Source: Williamsia faeni (GTDB taxonomy: Bacteria > Actinomycetota > Actinomycetes > Mycobacteriales > Mycobacteriaceae). Taken from it: 64,000 bases of DNA. Below are positions 53,629 to 62,868 of the stretch, piece after piece. The stretch spans positions 217,099 to 281,098 of the forward strand of contig QJJF01000001.1 in the NCBI GenBank assembly GCA_003202005.1. The letters are read 5' to 3'. Within the stretch, counting starts at the first letter, position 1; the number at the start of each line of letters is the position of its first letter. A program made the position numbers and the translations under genes. Below the pieces are notes generated by a model, which worked only from the letters and a program-made list of their open reading frames with translations, was not told the DNA's origin and ran no database searches.

Positions 53629-54390
53629 ATGCACCTGAACGACACCGACCAAACTCGGGGCTATCGCACCAATCTCGATTTGCTGCTCGCCGCTCAGAAG
53701 CCGGCACGAGGCACCGCCGCCTATTCACGTCTGGTAAATCGGCCACTTGCGCGCTATGTCGCTGCCGCTGGAGCAACTGTTCAGATGACACCCAATCAGG
53801 CCACGGTAGTGAGCGCATTTTTGTCGGGTACAGGAATAGTGTTGATCGCCGTGATGGCTCCCGTCTGGTGGTCGGGAATCATCGTCGCGCTGCTCCTCGC
53901 CGCCGGCTATGTCATGGATTCTGTCGACGGACAACTGGCCCGCCTGAGAGGTTCGGGTTCCAAAAGCGGCGAATGGTTGGATCATACTGTCGACTGTTTC
54001 AAAACGGCCACACTCCACCTCGCAGTTCTAATCGCTTGGTTTCGCGAACCACCGGTGACGGGTGACTTCATTCTATTGATTCCACTCGGCTTCGAAGTCG
54101 TGGCGACAGTCACTTACTTCGGACTTATTTTGATGCCGACGCTACGGCCGGCAGGTTCGATCGGATCCGCTACGGGCGCCGAATCGCCACTGCGTAAATA
54201 CGTGCTGCTGCCGACAGACTACGGCGTGCTGTGTCTGGCATTTGTTACCTTCGGCACTGTTTTGTTCCCTTGGATTTACGGTTTTCTTTTCCTCGCGAAT
54301 GCCGGATCGATGGTCCTCGCACTGCGCAAATGGTGGATTGAGCTCCGATCGTTGGACAGCACCGTCCGCGGACTCCCGACGGAAAAGTAG
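53629..54390 (+). CDS. CDP-alcohol phosphatidyltransferase-family protein
   Basis: A 253-residue membrane protein with six helices. It has a perfect family motif D-x2-DG-x2-AR-x8-G-x3-D-x3-D (MDSVDGQLARLRGSGSKSGE, then WLDHTVD). Start is ATG with GAGGAGGG nine bases upstream. Such enzymes move a phospho-alcohol from a CDP donor, usually to make phospholipids. In an EPS cluster with a TagD-like partner it could instead place glycerol phosphate or a similar group on a lipid-linked sugar. The acceptor is unknown. Confidence 0.87.
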   Translation: MHLNDTDQTRGYRTNLDLLLAAQKPARGTAAYSRLVNRPLARYVAAAGATVQMTPNQATVVSAFLSGTGIVLIAVMAPVWWSGIIVALLLAAGYVMDSVDGQLARLRGSGSKSGEWLDHTVDCFKTATLHLAVLIAWFREPPVTGDFILLIPLGFEVVATVTYFGLILMPTLRPAGSIGSATGAESPLRKYVLLPTDYGVLCLAFVTFGTVLFPWIYGFLFLANAGSMVLALRKWWIELRSLDSTVRGLPTEK

Positions 54391-54397
54391 GTCAGAC

Positions 54398-55687
54398 ATG
54401 CCCACCGCCACTCATCCCCGGGGACGTCAGCAACCAATGCGCTCGCCTGCCGAGTTCATCCCCGACTTCGCGCCCTCGCCATTTCTCAAAACATCCCCCC
54501 GTCTCCAGATTGCTTGTCTGCTGCTTGTGATTTCTGTGGTTCCATGGCGTCAAAACGTCTACTACTCAGGTGGGGCGGACATCGTAGTGGTTGCCAAAGC
54601 GGTCGTCCTCGCACTTTCCGCCGCTGTTGCCATCACCACTCGGCGGCCCGCCCGTCTCCCGATACCGGTGTTGCCACTCGCAATTCTCATAGCCTATATA
54701 TTCGTGTCGCTGATCGGCGCCACTGTCTTGGGATCGAACTTTGCCTCGGCGGTGCTTGGATTCAGATTGCTCATTGCTGGAACAGTTGTTGCCATTTTGC
54801 TCTGGAGCCACCGGACCGAACATGTGGTATCGGCCATAACCCTGAGCATGCTGCTAATCGGAAGCGTCGCCGCGATAACCGGGATTTCGACGCTTGCCTC
54901 AGGGCGACTGTCTGGTGGAATTCCCCCCGTAGCCCCAAACGAAATCGCGATTCTGTGCAGCGTTCCGTTTATTGTTCTTGTATGGCGTTCGATCTCGATC
55001 GGTGCTGGCTGGCCAGAATTGGTATCACTTCCCATATTGGCCGCCACAATTTACGCAACTGGTTCACGAACCGGAGTCATGGCCGTTGCTGTGGTCGTTG
55101 TCATGACGCTTCTCAGGTCGCGGAGAATTCCTATTCCGATAATCATGACTATTCTTTTGGGTATTCCCACATTGGTGCTGATTGCAGTTTCAACCAGCGC
55201 TCTGACCAACTTCGCCGAACGCGGCGGAACAGAGAATATTCAGAGCCTTAGTTCTCGAACCATAGCTTGGTCTGCAGCGTTCGACTCAGATAATGGGCTT
55301 CTTGGAAAATTATTCGGCGCAGGACTCGCCCAGAAAATGATCCCAGTGCCAGGTCAATACTGGTCGACACAAAAGCTCGACAGCACCTGGGTTTCCGCTT
55401 ACATTCAAGCTGGCTGGCTCGGACTCGCGCTATTGACGTTGCTCGTTGTGCTCGGGATCCTGGCCGCACTAGGTGCACCGAGGCCTGAATCGAATCTATG
55501 GATGGCGTTATTGGTTTTCGTGGTCGCACGCAGTCTTCTTGAGAGTGGGATGCTCGATGCAAGCTCTGGATTTCTTATCTTCTTCACTGTGGTCCTTGGT
55601 GCATCGTCACGACGCCTCGATCGCCTTAAAACGGAACCTATAGGAAGCCCCGAGGTTTCAATTCAAACCATGCGCTGGATGGCCTGA
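54398..55687 (+). CDS. Wzy-type polymerase (O-antigen ligase-like) of EPS cluster 2
   Basis: About 429 residues from ATG 54398, seven bases after the CDP-alcohol gene. About ten TM helices (LQIACLLLVISVVPW first). Wzy_C/O-antigen-ligase features: SGGIPPVAPNEIAILCSVPF, YATGSRTGVMAVAVVVVM and a periplasmic loop with LSSRTIAWSAAF and STWVSAYIQAGWLGLALL. Its 3' end overlaps the convergent Wzz gene by 30 bp. Confidence 0.83.
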   Translation: MPTATHPRGRQQPMRSPAEFIPDFAPSPFLKTSPRLQIACLLLVISVVPWRQNVYYSGGADIVVVAKAVVLALSAAVAITTRRPARLPIPVLPLAILIAYIFVSLIGATVLGSNFASAVLGFRLLIAGTVVAILLWSHRTEHVVSAITLSMLLIGSVAAITGISTLASGRLSGGIPPVAPNEIAILCSVPFIVLVWRSISIGAGWPELVSLPILAATIYATGSRTGVMAVAVVVVMTLLRSRRIPIPIIMTILLGIPTLVLIAVSTSALTNFAERGGTENIQSLSSRTIAWSAAFDSDNGLLGKLFGAGLAQKMIPVPGQYWSTQKLDSTWVSAYIQAGWLGLALLTLLVVLGILAALGAPRPESNLWMALLVFVVARSLLESGMLDASSGFLIFFTVVLGASSRRLDRLKTEPIGSPEVSIQTMRWMA

Positions 55688-57097
55688 CGTGGAATGCGCG
55701 TTGACCTGATGAACGCCAGCGAGATCCGCTGATGCCGGCGAATCTGTGCCGTTTGGTGGTATAACCTGCGAGGACGATCGGATGTCAGAAGCTGAACAAT
55801 CTGTGAGCACACTCCCCAGACAATTCACCTGCGCGACCCTGAAACTCTCGGTGACCAACTTGATCTGTCGACTGGTCGTGATTCCCTTGCGAACGTGAAG
55901 CAGTAATCCAGAAGTCTGTCGGCCAACGACAATTGCATCCGGTGCAGAAGCGAGCGCCGGCACTGCGTATATCACTACGTCAAACCTCGCAGCCAAGGTT
56001 TCAATTAGCCTCTTCATACTAGCCGAGCCCAATTTTCCACTGGCGTCCGGAACTGACCTCCCGGCCGGCAAAGCCGACATACGGCCACCGAGTGACACAA
56101 GCGCATCGTCCACGGAGACAACACCATCCAGGACCTGATCGAGGCCTTTGTCCGGTCCAATACCGGCCAGCGTCGACAATTCACCGCTGCGTAGGTCAGC
56201 ATCAACAAGACATACTGTCGAACCTCTCATCGAACAAGCCGCCGCGAGATTGTATGCCAATCGCGCATTGCCGTCGGTTGATGAGACGGGTGCAAGTGCG
56301 AGCGAAGACAGTGGACGTTCACCTTGCGAGTGCGAGAACTGCAAGTTCGACCATATCCATGGATACACTTCGTCGCTCGACGATTGAGCTGCTCGCCGCC
56401 ACGATCGCGTCACGCGAGGGTTTTTGGCTGTCACGACCCCCAAGGGCCGAGCCCCCGTGAGCTCCGCAAGTTTATCGGCCGATTTGATGCGGTCGTCGAA
56501 CTGGTCACGCACGATTGCCGCAGCGAAGCCCAAACCTATTCCGAAGGCCAATGCGACGAGCACGAACACCTCGGTCCGCGGCGAAACTGGGTCATCTGAA
56601 GGGAGTGCCGGTGTCGTCAGTGCGACTCGGACTGTCGGGGAACGTGATTCCGGGGAGGTTTCAAGCTCACTGATAGTCGTACCCAAACTGCGCGAAATCG
56701 CATTCGAGATCTCAGCTGCACGTTTTGGGTCCTCGTCTAGCGCCGTCACATGCAGCAGTGCCGTATCCGGTTGGGTGGTTGCCGTCACCGCACTTGCCAG
56801 CTCTCGCAACCCTTCGTCAAGCTTCAGTTCATCTATGACCGGTTCGAGCACACGAGGACTCTTTACCAGACTGAGGTAGGATTGTATCCGCTCAACCGTG
56901 TACTGACCGGACTGTCGTATATCGCCGGCAAGGTCCGGATTCTGCTCTGAAGCTGTCAGCAATGACGTAGACGTTGCCGAGTAAGTCTTCGGCATGGTAG
57001 CGCAAATCATCAGCGCAACAAGGACGCTCAACAAGACTGTTGACGCCACTATGAGCCACCTGGCAACGATTATCCTAGAAAACTCTGCGATCGACAT
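55658..57097 (-). CDS. Wzz-type chain-length protein with degenerate kinase domain
   Basis: A 479-residue protein: TM1 near 12-34 (WLIVASTVLLSVLVALMIC), external Wzz domain, TM2 near 175-195 (VFVLVALAFGIGLGFAAAI), then a cytoplasmic CpsD/BY-kinase-like domain. The P-loop region reads LAPVSSTDGNARLAYNLA, without GKT/S, although VCLVDADLRSGE (Walker A') is kept. There is no Tyr-rich tail. Probably a non-catalytic chain-length regulator for cluster 2. It is not closely similar to the first one (19165-20628), though degenerate in the same way. Confidence 0.83.
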   Translation of the reverse strand: MSIAEFSRIIVARWLIVASTVLLSVLVALMICATMPKTYSATSTSLLTASEQNPDLAGDIRQSGQYTVERIQSYLSLVKSPRVLEPVIDELKLDEGLRELASAVTATTQPDTALLHVTALDEDPKRAAEISNAISRSLGTTISELETSPESRSPTVRVALTTPALPSDDPVSPRTEVFVLVALAFGIGLGFAAAIVRDQFDDRIKSADKLAELTGARPLGVVTAKNPRVTRSWRRAAQSSSDEVYPWIWSNLQFSHSQGERPLSSLALAPVSSTDGNARLAYNLAAACSMRGSTVCLVDADLRSGELSTLAGIGPDKGLDQVLDGVVSVDDALVSLGGRMSALPAGRSVPDASGKLGSASMKRLIETLAARFDVVIYAVPALASAPDAIVVGRQTSGLLLHVRKGITTSRQIKLVTESFRVAQVNCLGSVLTDCSASDIRSSSQVIPPNGTDSPASADLAGVHQVNAHSTSGHPAHGLN

Positions 57098-57098
57098 A

Positions 57099-57329
57099 TC
57101 AGCTCCTCGCGGTCCGATGATCCGCGCTCAACGAACAACGCACTGCCACATCCGCGAGCACCTCACCACCTGCGAAACCACCGATCGAGGTCATGACACG
57201 AGGACCACTCAGAATGTTGGCAAAAGCCCAGACGTGTGTACCCCCAACGACACCGCTGCGTTTACACAGCGCCTGCGGGTCAATCTGAACTCGCTTCTCA
57301 CTGATCACTGTCACGTCGACCGCTTTCAT
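57099..57329 (-). pseudogene. Truncated hexapeptide acyltransferase
   Basis: ATG 57329 overlaps the upstream GT4 stop (ATGA), as a normal operon gene would. It reads VQIDPQALCKRSGVVGGTHVWAFANILSG, the N terminus of sugar N-acetyltransferases of the WlbB/FdtC left-handed beta-helix type, and stops after 76 residues (usual length about 190 or more). The last 15 residues do not fit. It is truncated and presumably dead. Confidence 0.7.
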
Positions 57330-58603
57330 AGGTGTCCACACCTCGCCTTCCGAATGGGGTCGGCAGGCTTGTCGCACGTCTGTGCCGCGGGGATTCGAGC
57401 CGCAGAAGATGCATGACGGGTAACGAACCGCATGCCCGGCCTGCGACGAACAATCAGTGCCGGGCCCACACGGAACATGTCGACGAGTCTCGTGAGCCAG
57501 CCGACTCTCGTATTGAAGGCATCATGGTACTCCTGAAGTTGCCGCTCGATGGCAACGTCCAATCCGAAGCGCAACACCACATCGCGCGCGAAGGCTCCGC
57601 GGTAGTCGCGAAGGCGTGAACTCTCGAGCAACGGCTCCAGCGCCGCGAGCAGATCCACCTTTCCCAGGCGGGTTCCGCTCCCGACGCCGTACCACCCGCT
57701 CCACGAGAACTCGTCGATGGTGGCGTGACTCACCGGTCTGAAGAAGCCACGTTCACCGGCAACCACAACGGGTTTGCCCAAAGCCATGCCCTGTGCCACG
57801 GAACCACCCGATGCCACAACCACATCCGCAGCCGCAAATGCGGCCCGACGATCGATCATCTCACCGGCAAAAACAACCACTTCACGGCCCGACCGCGCAT
57901 TGAAATCGGCGGCGCAATCCGTCGCAATTCCGAGCAGTGGTCCATCGCCGACAACCAGCAGTTGCACGGATGTGCCTTGGGCCGCGATTTCCCCAACCGA
58001 CTCGATGGCTGTCACCAAGTTGACAAGTGACGGTTCGTCGTCGAGTGGGATCGCAAGCGCGACAAGCAATCCGGTGCCGTCGATATGCCAGCGCTGCAAG
58101 AATTCGCTGCCGGCCACGATGTTTCCTGAACCATTGTTCGCTGTTTCTACCCAGGGTTCCAGAACGCCGACCCGGGAGAATCCCGCCGTGCGCATCTCAC
58201 CTGCAGCGCTCCTCGAACCCATCAGCAACGGCACCGAGTGCGGGAGTATCGGCGACATACCTCTGGCATGGATCGTGCCCGTCACAGCAACCTTCCGGCG
58301 AGATAAGTTGGCGGCTAGAAACGCTTCGTCTATCGCCTCCCACCCGAAAGCATGCACTACATCGATGGATTGCTCCCGAATCGCCTGCATCAGGCGCCGT
58401 ACAGGAAGCAGAGTGCCATCCGCCGACCTATCGGGCATCAGTACGAGTTCGATTCCGAGTTCGTTGACACGCGCTCCAAGGATGCCGGGAGCGGCGATCA
58501 TCGTCACCTCGTGCCCGGATGCCACCATCGCCCCCGCCAGTTCGACAGCGCTTCGCTGCCTGTCTCCGGCGTGGAGGACTCTGGGATAGAAGAGGATTCG
58601 CAT
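57326..58603 (-). CDS. GT4-family glycosyltransferase
   Basis: A 425-residue GT-B protein: ILFYPRVLHAGDRQRSAVELAGAM start, VVHAFGWEAIDEAFLAANL, LVVGDGPLLGIATDC, FAAADVVVASGGSVAQGMALGKPVVVAGERGF at the donor site. The acidic EA..E donor motif is replaced by GGSVAQG, a feature of a subgroup without the classical Glu pair. The C-terminal 90 residues are basic. Its ATG follows the truncated NeuD-like stop directly (TGAATG). Confidence 0.8.
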   Translation of the reverse strand: MRILFYPRVLHAGDRQRSAVELAGAMVASGHEVTMIAAPGILGARVNELGIELVLMPDRSADGTLLPVRRLMQAIREQSIDVVHAFGWEAIDEAFLAANLSRRKVAVTGTIHARGMSPILPHSVPLLMGSRSAAGEMRTAGFSRVGVLEPWVETANNGSGNIVAGSEFLQRWHIDGTGLLVALAIPLDDEPSLVNLVTAIESVGEIAAQGTSVQLLVVGDGPLLGIATDCAADFNARSGREVVVFAGEMIDRRAAFAAADVVVASGGSVAQGMALGKPVVVAGERGFFRPVSHATIDEFSWSGWYGVGSGTRLGKVDLLAALEPLLESSRLRDYRGAFARDVVLRFGLDVAIERQLQEYHDAFNTRVGWLTRLVDMFRVGPALIVRRRPGMRFVTRHASSAARIPAAQTCDKPADPIRKARCGHL

Positions 58604-58807
58604 TCAGATCACACACGACGAATGTGCGCAGAGCGACCTCGCGGCGGACCCGGCCTCGTATCTGGTACCACCGACGATCAGTGCCAGACGCTCTGCGACG
58701 TACCTCTGAATGCACCGGCTCGGCTTGTGGTCGGCCGGCCCATAGAGCAGCGCTACGACCTCTTTGGCCGGCCCACCGGCACCGATCAGAATCGCCGGCC
58801 GCATCAA
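58604..58807 (-). pseudogene. Truncated NeuD/PglD-type sugar acyltransferase
   Basis: ATG 58807 overlaps the DegT stop. The first residues (RPAILIGAGGPAKEVVALLYG) are the PglD_N Rossmann start of NeuD-type O/N-acetyltransferases. After about 25 residues the similarity fades, and the ORF ends at 67 codons against about 210 expected. An internal deletion has removed the hexapeptide-repeat catalytic part. Confidence 0.7.
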
Positions 58808-59937
58808 GAGCTCCTGATCACGTCTACGACCCGGAACAGGTCATCGGAGGTCATCTGGTGGAACAGCGGCAGGATGAGCGTCGAATCGGTAAGTCGTTCT
58901 GTCACGGTCAGATCAGCGTGATCGCGTCCCGCGTGCGCCGGATGCCGGTGCGCAGCCATGATTCCCCGCCGTGCGGAGATCCCGGCCGAAGCGAGGTCGC
59001 CGAGCAGCTCCTCACGCGAGTTACGATGCCCGGCACTGACTTCGATCCAGAACGACTGGAAGTTCGAACGTCCGCCGGCCGGGTCGGCCACGCACCGCAC
59101 ACCCGGGACATCGGCGAGCGAATCCTGATACATCCCGGCCAAGACACGACGCCGGGTGACCATCTCGGCGAGGCGGCCCAACTGCACGATGCCCACGGCG
59201 GCCTGCAAGTCCGTCATCCGATAGTTGAATCCGACCTCGAGGTATTGCTCGGCCGGGGCGAGCACGCTCTGATGGCGTTGCGCGGCACTGACACTCATCC
59301 CGTGCTCGCGCAGCTTGCGCGCCCGGTCGGCCCAGTCCTGACGGTTGGTCGTCAGCATTCCGCCTTCACCGGTGGTCAGCAACTTACGCGAGTGAAACGA
59401 CCACACCGCGATATCAGCCGATACACCCATCGGACGGTTGCCAAGTCGCGAACCCGCACCACAGGCCGCATCCTCCACGAGAGTGATGCCCCGCGGTTCA
59501 CACACTGCTCTGATACCTGCGATGTCGGCAGGTATGCCACCTTGATCCACGGCGATGACCGCCGTGGTCTTCGGCGTCAGTACGTTCTCGATTGTCTCCG
59601 CAGTGACATTGCCGGTGACCGCGTCCACATCGGCAAACACCGGTCGGGCGCCGACATACGTGGGCGCGTTGGCTGTTGCCACAAATGAGAACGACGGAAC
59701 CACCACATCGTCGCCTGGCTGAACGCGCGCCACCACCATCGCCAGATGCAGGGCCGCAGTGCAATTGGATACGGCGACCGCGTTATGCGTGTCCACCAGC
59801 GCGGCAAAACGGGCTTCGAACTCCGCGACCCTGGGTCCCTGTGCAATCCAGCCCGATTCGATGACATCGGCCACGGCGGCAATCTCTTCTTCACCGAGAT
59901 TGGGCTGCATCACGTTCAGCCGGGTCACGGCGGTCAT
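58804..59937 (-). CDS. DegT/DnrJ/EryC1/StrS-type sugar aminotransferase
   Basis: A 377-residue PLP enzyme with all family blocks: ESGWIAQGPRVAEFEARFA, NCTAALHLAM, VVVPSFSFVATANAPTYVGARPVFADVD, LVEDAACGAGS and WSFHSRKLLTTGEGG, in which Lys185 forms the PLP Schiff base, then NYRMTDLQAAVG. It converts an NDP-keto-sugar to an amino sugar. The usual partners nearby, an epimerase/dehydratase and acyltransferases, are all truncated, so it may be stranded or may serve a substrate made elsewhere. Confidence 0.92.
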   Translation of the reverse strand: MTAVTRLNVMQPNLGEEEIAAVADVIESGWIAQGPRVAEFEARFAALVDTHNAVAVSNCTAALHLAMVVARVQPGDDVVVPSFSFVATANAPTYVGARPVFADVDAVTGNVTAETIENVLTPKTTAVIAVDQGGIPADIAGIRAVCEPRGITLVEDAACGAGSRLGNRPMGVSADIAVWSFHSRKLLTTGEGGMLTTNRQDWADRARKLREHGMSVSAAQRHQSVLAPAEQYLEVGFNYRMTDLQAAVGIVQLGRLAEMVTRRRVLAGMYQDSLADVPGVRCVADPAGGRSNFQSFWIEVSAGHRNSREELLGDLASAGISARRGIMAAHRHPAHAGRDHADLTVTERLTDSTLILPLFHQMTSDDLFRVVDVIRSS

Positions 59938-60240
59938 GACATCACCGCCCGTCCGGCAGCGATCGCTTCACGTTGCGGTTCCCACCAACGCCCGAGCTCG
60001 CGCAATCCGGCCTCGACGCCCATCCCTATCCTGAAGCCGAGGTCGCGCCGCGCGGCGCCGGTGTCGGCAAGGCGCCTCGCCACCCCGTTCATTGCGCGCT
60101 CTTGTCCGTGTTCGACAGACGGCTGGGGTTCAATCGCGCGCAACAGGGAGACAGCCCCCGTTGCTTTCGAAGCGTGCGTCTGCGCCTGTGTGGCGATCGC
60201 AACGAAACCGCTGTCGCACTCCAATAGACAATCCTGTATG
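59934..60240 (-). pseudogene. NAD-dependent epimerase/dehydratase C-terminal fragment
   Basis: The minus strand reads PSVEHGQERAMNGVARRLADTGAARRDLGF, IGMGVEAGLRELGRWWEPQR, IAAGRAVMS: the C-terminal block of extended short-chain dehydrogenases acting on NDP-sugars (ER.VNGV.RRLADT..A...LGF). Weaker similarity continues upstream to about 60240. The Rossmann N-terminal half is missing. Its stop overlaps the DegT start, so the original gene order is preserved. Confidence 0.7.
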
Positions 60241-60418
60241 ACGACTCCACAACGACTTGGGAACTCGGACCGACGCCGCGCGAGAACGCTGTTCGTCCAG
60301 AGCGCGCACCGCGACAAGATACCAGTCCGGCGATGCCCGGAAGTTCCGTACCAGCTTCGGCCCCGATTCCGGCACCAACCACAGCCCCGCCGAGTTGCTC
60401 GTTCATCAATTGCTCCTT

Positions 60419-60484
60419 GTTGCACTCGCAGGGCGACCACTCCTGCTCAGCGTTGCACTCGCAGGGCGACCACTCCTGCCCAGC
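60419..60484. repeat. Two-copy 33-bp direct repeat
   Basis: GTTGCACTCGCAGGGCGACC followed by ACTCCTGC and a short spacer occurs twice in tandem (60419-60451 and 60452-60484), almost identical. On the minus strand it lies just before an ATG (60410) with AAGGAG in front. It may be the scar of replication slippage near the broken epimerase gene. Confidence 0.7.
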
Positions 60485-60733
60485 CCGGACCTGTGGGGTT
60501 GACCAAAGGAGCGTAGGCGCCGCAACCCGATCAACATTTCGGGTCTCCGGTCGATTATGCGGCCTGGACCGCTGGAACCACGAATCAGAATCGAAACTGA
60601 ATCTGTTCAGACGATCAGCCATGCCATTAGGCTGGTTACCGTTCGTAGTCAGAACGGCTGAACATGGGTTTCACTGCTCACACGCAAGACACAAAGAGGC
60701 CGCAATGAGCCTCCCAATCAAAATAGCTACCGA

Positions 60734-60784
60734 AGTGCATATCTGCACTTAATGATCATCATAAGCTCAGCTAACCATGAGCTA
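60734..60784. promoter_or_regulatory. Two hairpins in AT-rich leader upstream of the second glycosylphosphotransferase
   Basis: AAGTGCA / TGCACTT (60734-60740 and 60745-60751, 4-nt loop) and AGCTCA / TGAGCT (60765-60770 and 60779-60784) lie in AT-rich DNA about 200 bp before the gene at 60981. They may be regulatory sites or a terminator-like leader structure. Confidence 0.35.
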
Positions 60785-60980
60785 CAATTGCATTTACATG
60801 CGTCAATCCCCTTCATATATCGAAACAGTTGAAGGCCGACTTTCCTCAAAAACATCAGGTAGCCAGATTGGGCTATGTTGTCAACCGAAAGATCAGCGGT
60901 AACTTCGCCGATACTGGATTCGAAGTGGCCGCGACGATGGACCACCCGAGAAGAGCACAGCCCAAGGGGGTCCGAAGGTC

Positions 60981-62489
60981 ATGTTGGACGAAGCACACGC
61001 CGCGCCAATACCCGCCGCACGCGCATCTCTTGAGCTGGTAGACGGAAACTTCGAGCACTGGTCGGCATCCTACGTACGCCGAGTCCATGTGACTGACTGG
61101 ACAGTCGTACTCGGAGCAGTCGTCGGGGCCGTTGCCATCAGGTTCACCGCAAACGGTCAGCTGCACATTTATCAACGAAATCACCTACTCATCGAGACAA
61201 TTGCATTGTCCATCGTTTGGATTCTCGCATTACATGCGACACAAAGCGCAGATAAGAGGATCGTTGGATCCGGCGCAACGGAATACAGCAGGGTGGCATC
61301 CGCATGCTTTATGGCATTTGGGTTTCTCGCCATCTTCGATCTCGTGTTCAAACTGGATATTGCGCGCGGATTTGTCGCCGTCGCATTACCATTCGGAACC
61401 GTTGGACTACTCGCCAGCCGGTGGGCCTGGCGCAAAAGACTGACCAGGCAGCGAGCGAACGGTACAAATCTCCAGCGAATACTGATAGTTGGAGATTCGG
61501 AGTCTTCGATACCCCTGATCGATCGCATTGAAGACAACCGCTTTCTGGGTTACAAAGTGGTCGGCCTAGTAAACACCAGCCGCTCGGTTTCACACGCGCC
61601 ACACCGCCCAGGTTCAGCAACTGCGCACTGGGGGCACTGCAACCCACCCACCGCAGATATCGATGCGCTCATTGATACCGTCAAACAGACCGGTGCCACT
61701 ACGGTTGCCGTGACATCCGCTTCCGCACTGGGATATTCGGTCATGCGAGAACTGTCCTGGGAACTCGAGTCGATGGATGTCGACATGGTCGTGGCTCCTG
61801 GCGTCACCGATATCGCTGGCCCGCGGATGATGCTGCGCCCAGTTGCCGGGCTCCCGATGGTACATATCGACAAACCCCGCTATGCCGGCGCCAACCGGTT
61901 CCTCAAGGCCGGCATCGACCGACTCAGTGCCTTCACGCTGCTGATACTTCTGACACCGGTACTCGGGATCTGTGCAATTGCGATCAAGTGCACCTCGGCC
62001 GGCCCGATCTTCTATCGTGCCGAACGTATCGGCTTGAACAACAGTCCATTTCTCATGTGGAAATTCCGAAGCATGGTCGACGGGGCCGACCGACAAAAGG
62101 CCACCTTGATCGACAGGTCCGACGGAAACGGAGTCCTGTTCAAGATGCGTGATGATCCGCGCGTAACTCGCGTCGGCGCCTTTCTTCGCCGATGCAGCCT
62201 CGATGAGCTCCCCCAATTGGTCAATGTCCTGACCGGCGACATGAGCCTGGTCGGGCCACGACCACCACTTCGCGAAGAGGTCGCGCAATATCAAGGCCCC
62301 GTGGTCCGGAGATTGCTCGTCCGCCCGGGAATGACCGGATTGTGGCAGGTCTCCGGACGATCCGAATTGTCATGGGACGAATCGGTACGACTCGATCTCC
62401 TGTACGTCGAGAACTGGTCGATCATGCAAGACCTCGTAATCCTCTGGCGCACATTACGTGCCGTCATCAGAGGGCGCGGTGCCTACTGA
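60981..62489 (+). CDS. Polyprenyl glycosylphosphotransferase initiating EPS cluster 2
   Basis: A 502-residue protein: about five TM helices with a CoA-binding-like domain between (ILIVGDSESSIPLIDRI), then the sugar transferase domain: RLSAFTLLILLTPVLGICAIAI, IFYRAERIGLNNSPFLMWKFRSM, LRRCSLDELPQLVNVLTGDMSLVGPRPP, RPGMTGLWQVSGRSELSW. It loads the first sugar of a repeat unit onto polyprenyl phosphate. It differs clearly from the enzyme at 34580, including in the C-terminal specificity region, consistent with a second polymer. ATG start at 60981. Confidence 0.92.
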   Translation: MLDEAHAAPIPAARASLELVDGNFEHWSASYVRRVHVTDWTVVLGAVVGAVAIRFTANGQLHIYQRNHLLIETIALSIVWILALHATQSADKRIVGSGATEYSRVASACFMAFGFLAIFDLVFKLDIARGFVAVALPFGTVGLLASRWAWRKRLTRQRANGTNLQRILIVGDSESSIPLIDRIEDNRFLGYKVVGLVNTSRSVSHAPHRPGSATAHWGHCNPPTADIDALIDTVKQTGATTVAVTSASALGYSVMRELSWELESMDVDMVVAPGVTDIAGPRMMLRPVAGLPMVHIDKPRYAGANRFLKAGIDRLSAFTLLILLTPVLGICAIAIKCTSAGPIFYRAERIGLNNSPFLMWKFRSMVDGADRQKATLIDRSDGNGVLFKMRDDPRVTRVGAFLRRCSLDELPQLVNVLTGDMSLVGPRPPLREEVAQYQGPVVRRLLVRPGMTGLWQVSGRSELSWDESVRLDLLYVENWSIMQDLVILWRTLRAVIRGRGAY

Positions 62490-62868
62490 TGCTCCTGCAT
62501 GCTGACTGCCCCATGCCGATCACGCGCACTTAGCAGGAGAGCAAGGGCGCCATGTTGACGTCCGCGCCGACTGGGTGTGGCTCGCCAATGGTCACCTCTC
62601 CACAACGATCCGCGATCCCGGTGAGCACTCCCTGAACCGTCCCCGGACCAGCGATGTCCCGGCACGACACGATCCGGTGTCGGCCTGATTCTCGCGCGCG
62701 AACCCTGCGGCCTGGGTCGGTGATCAGCTAAGATAACCTTTGACCTTGCTCAAGAAATGGGCCTGAGTCTGTCTGAAATCGGTAAAAGTACAACATGTTC
62801 TTTAACTACCACAATGACTCAGTAGGTCTCACCAATGGAGGCTTCCGCCATCTCGCCCCGTACCGACC
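62490..62868. other. Intergenic promoter region of the response regulator
   Basis: About 380 bp. The first half contains a minus-strand reading resembling a protein end (VLTGIADRCGEVTIGEPHPVG), but no gene can be built. The AT-richer second half (about 62725-62850) presumably holds the promoter for the two-component genes. Confidence 0.35.

Noticed and set aside
60419-60484. Possible CRISPR-like repeat
   Set aside because: Only two directly adjacent copies with no unique spacers; a simple tandem duplication.
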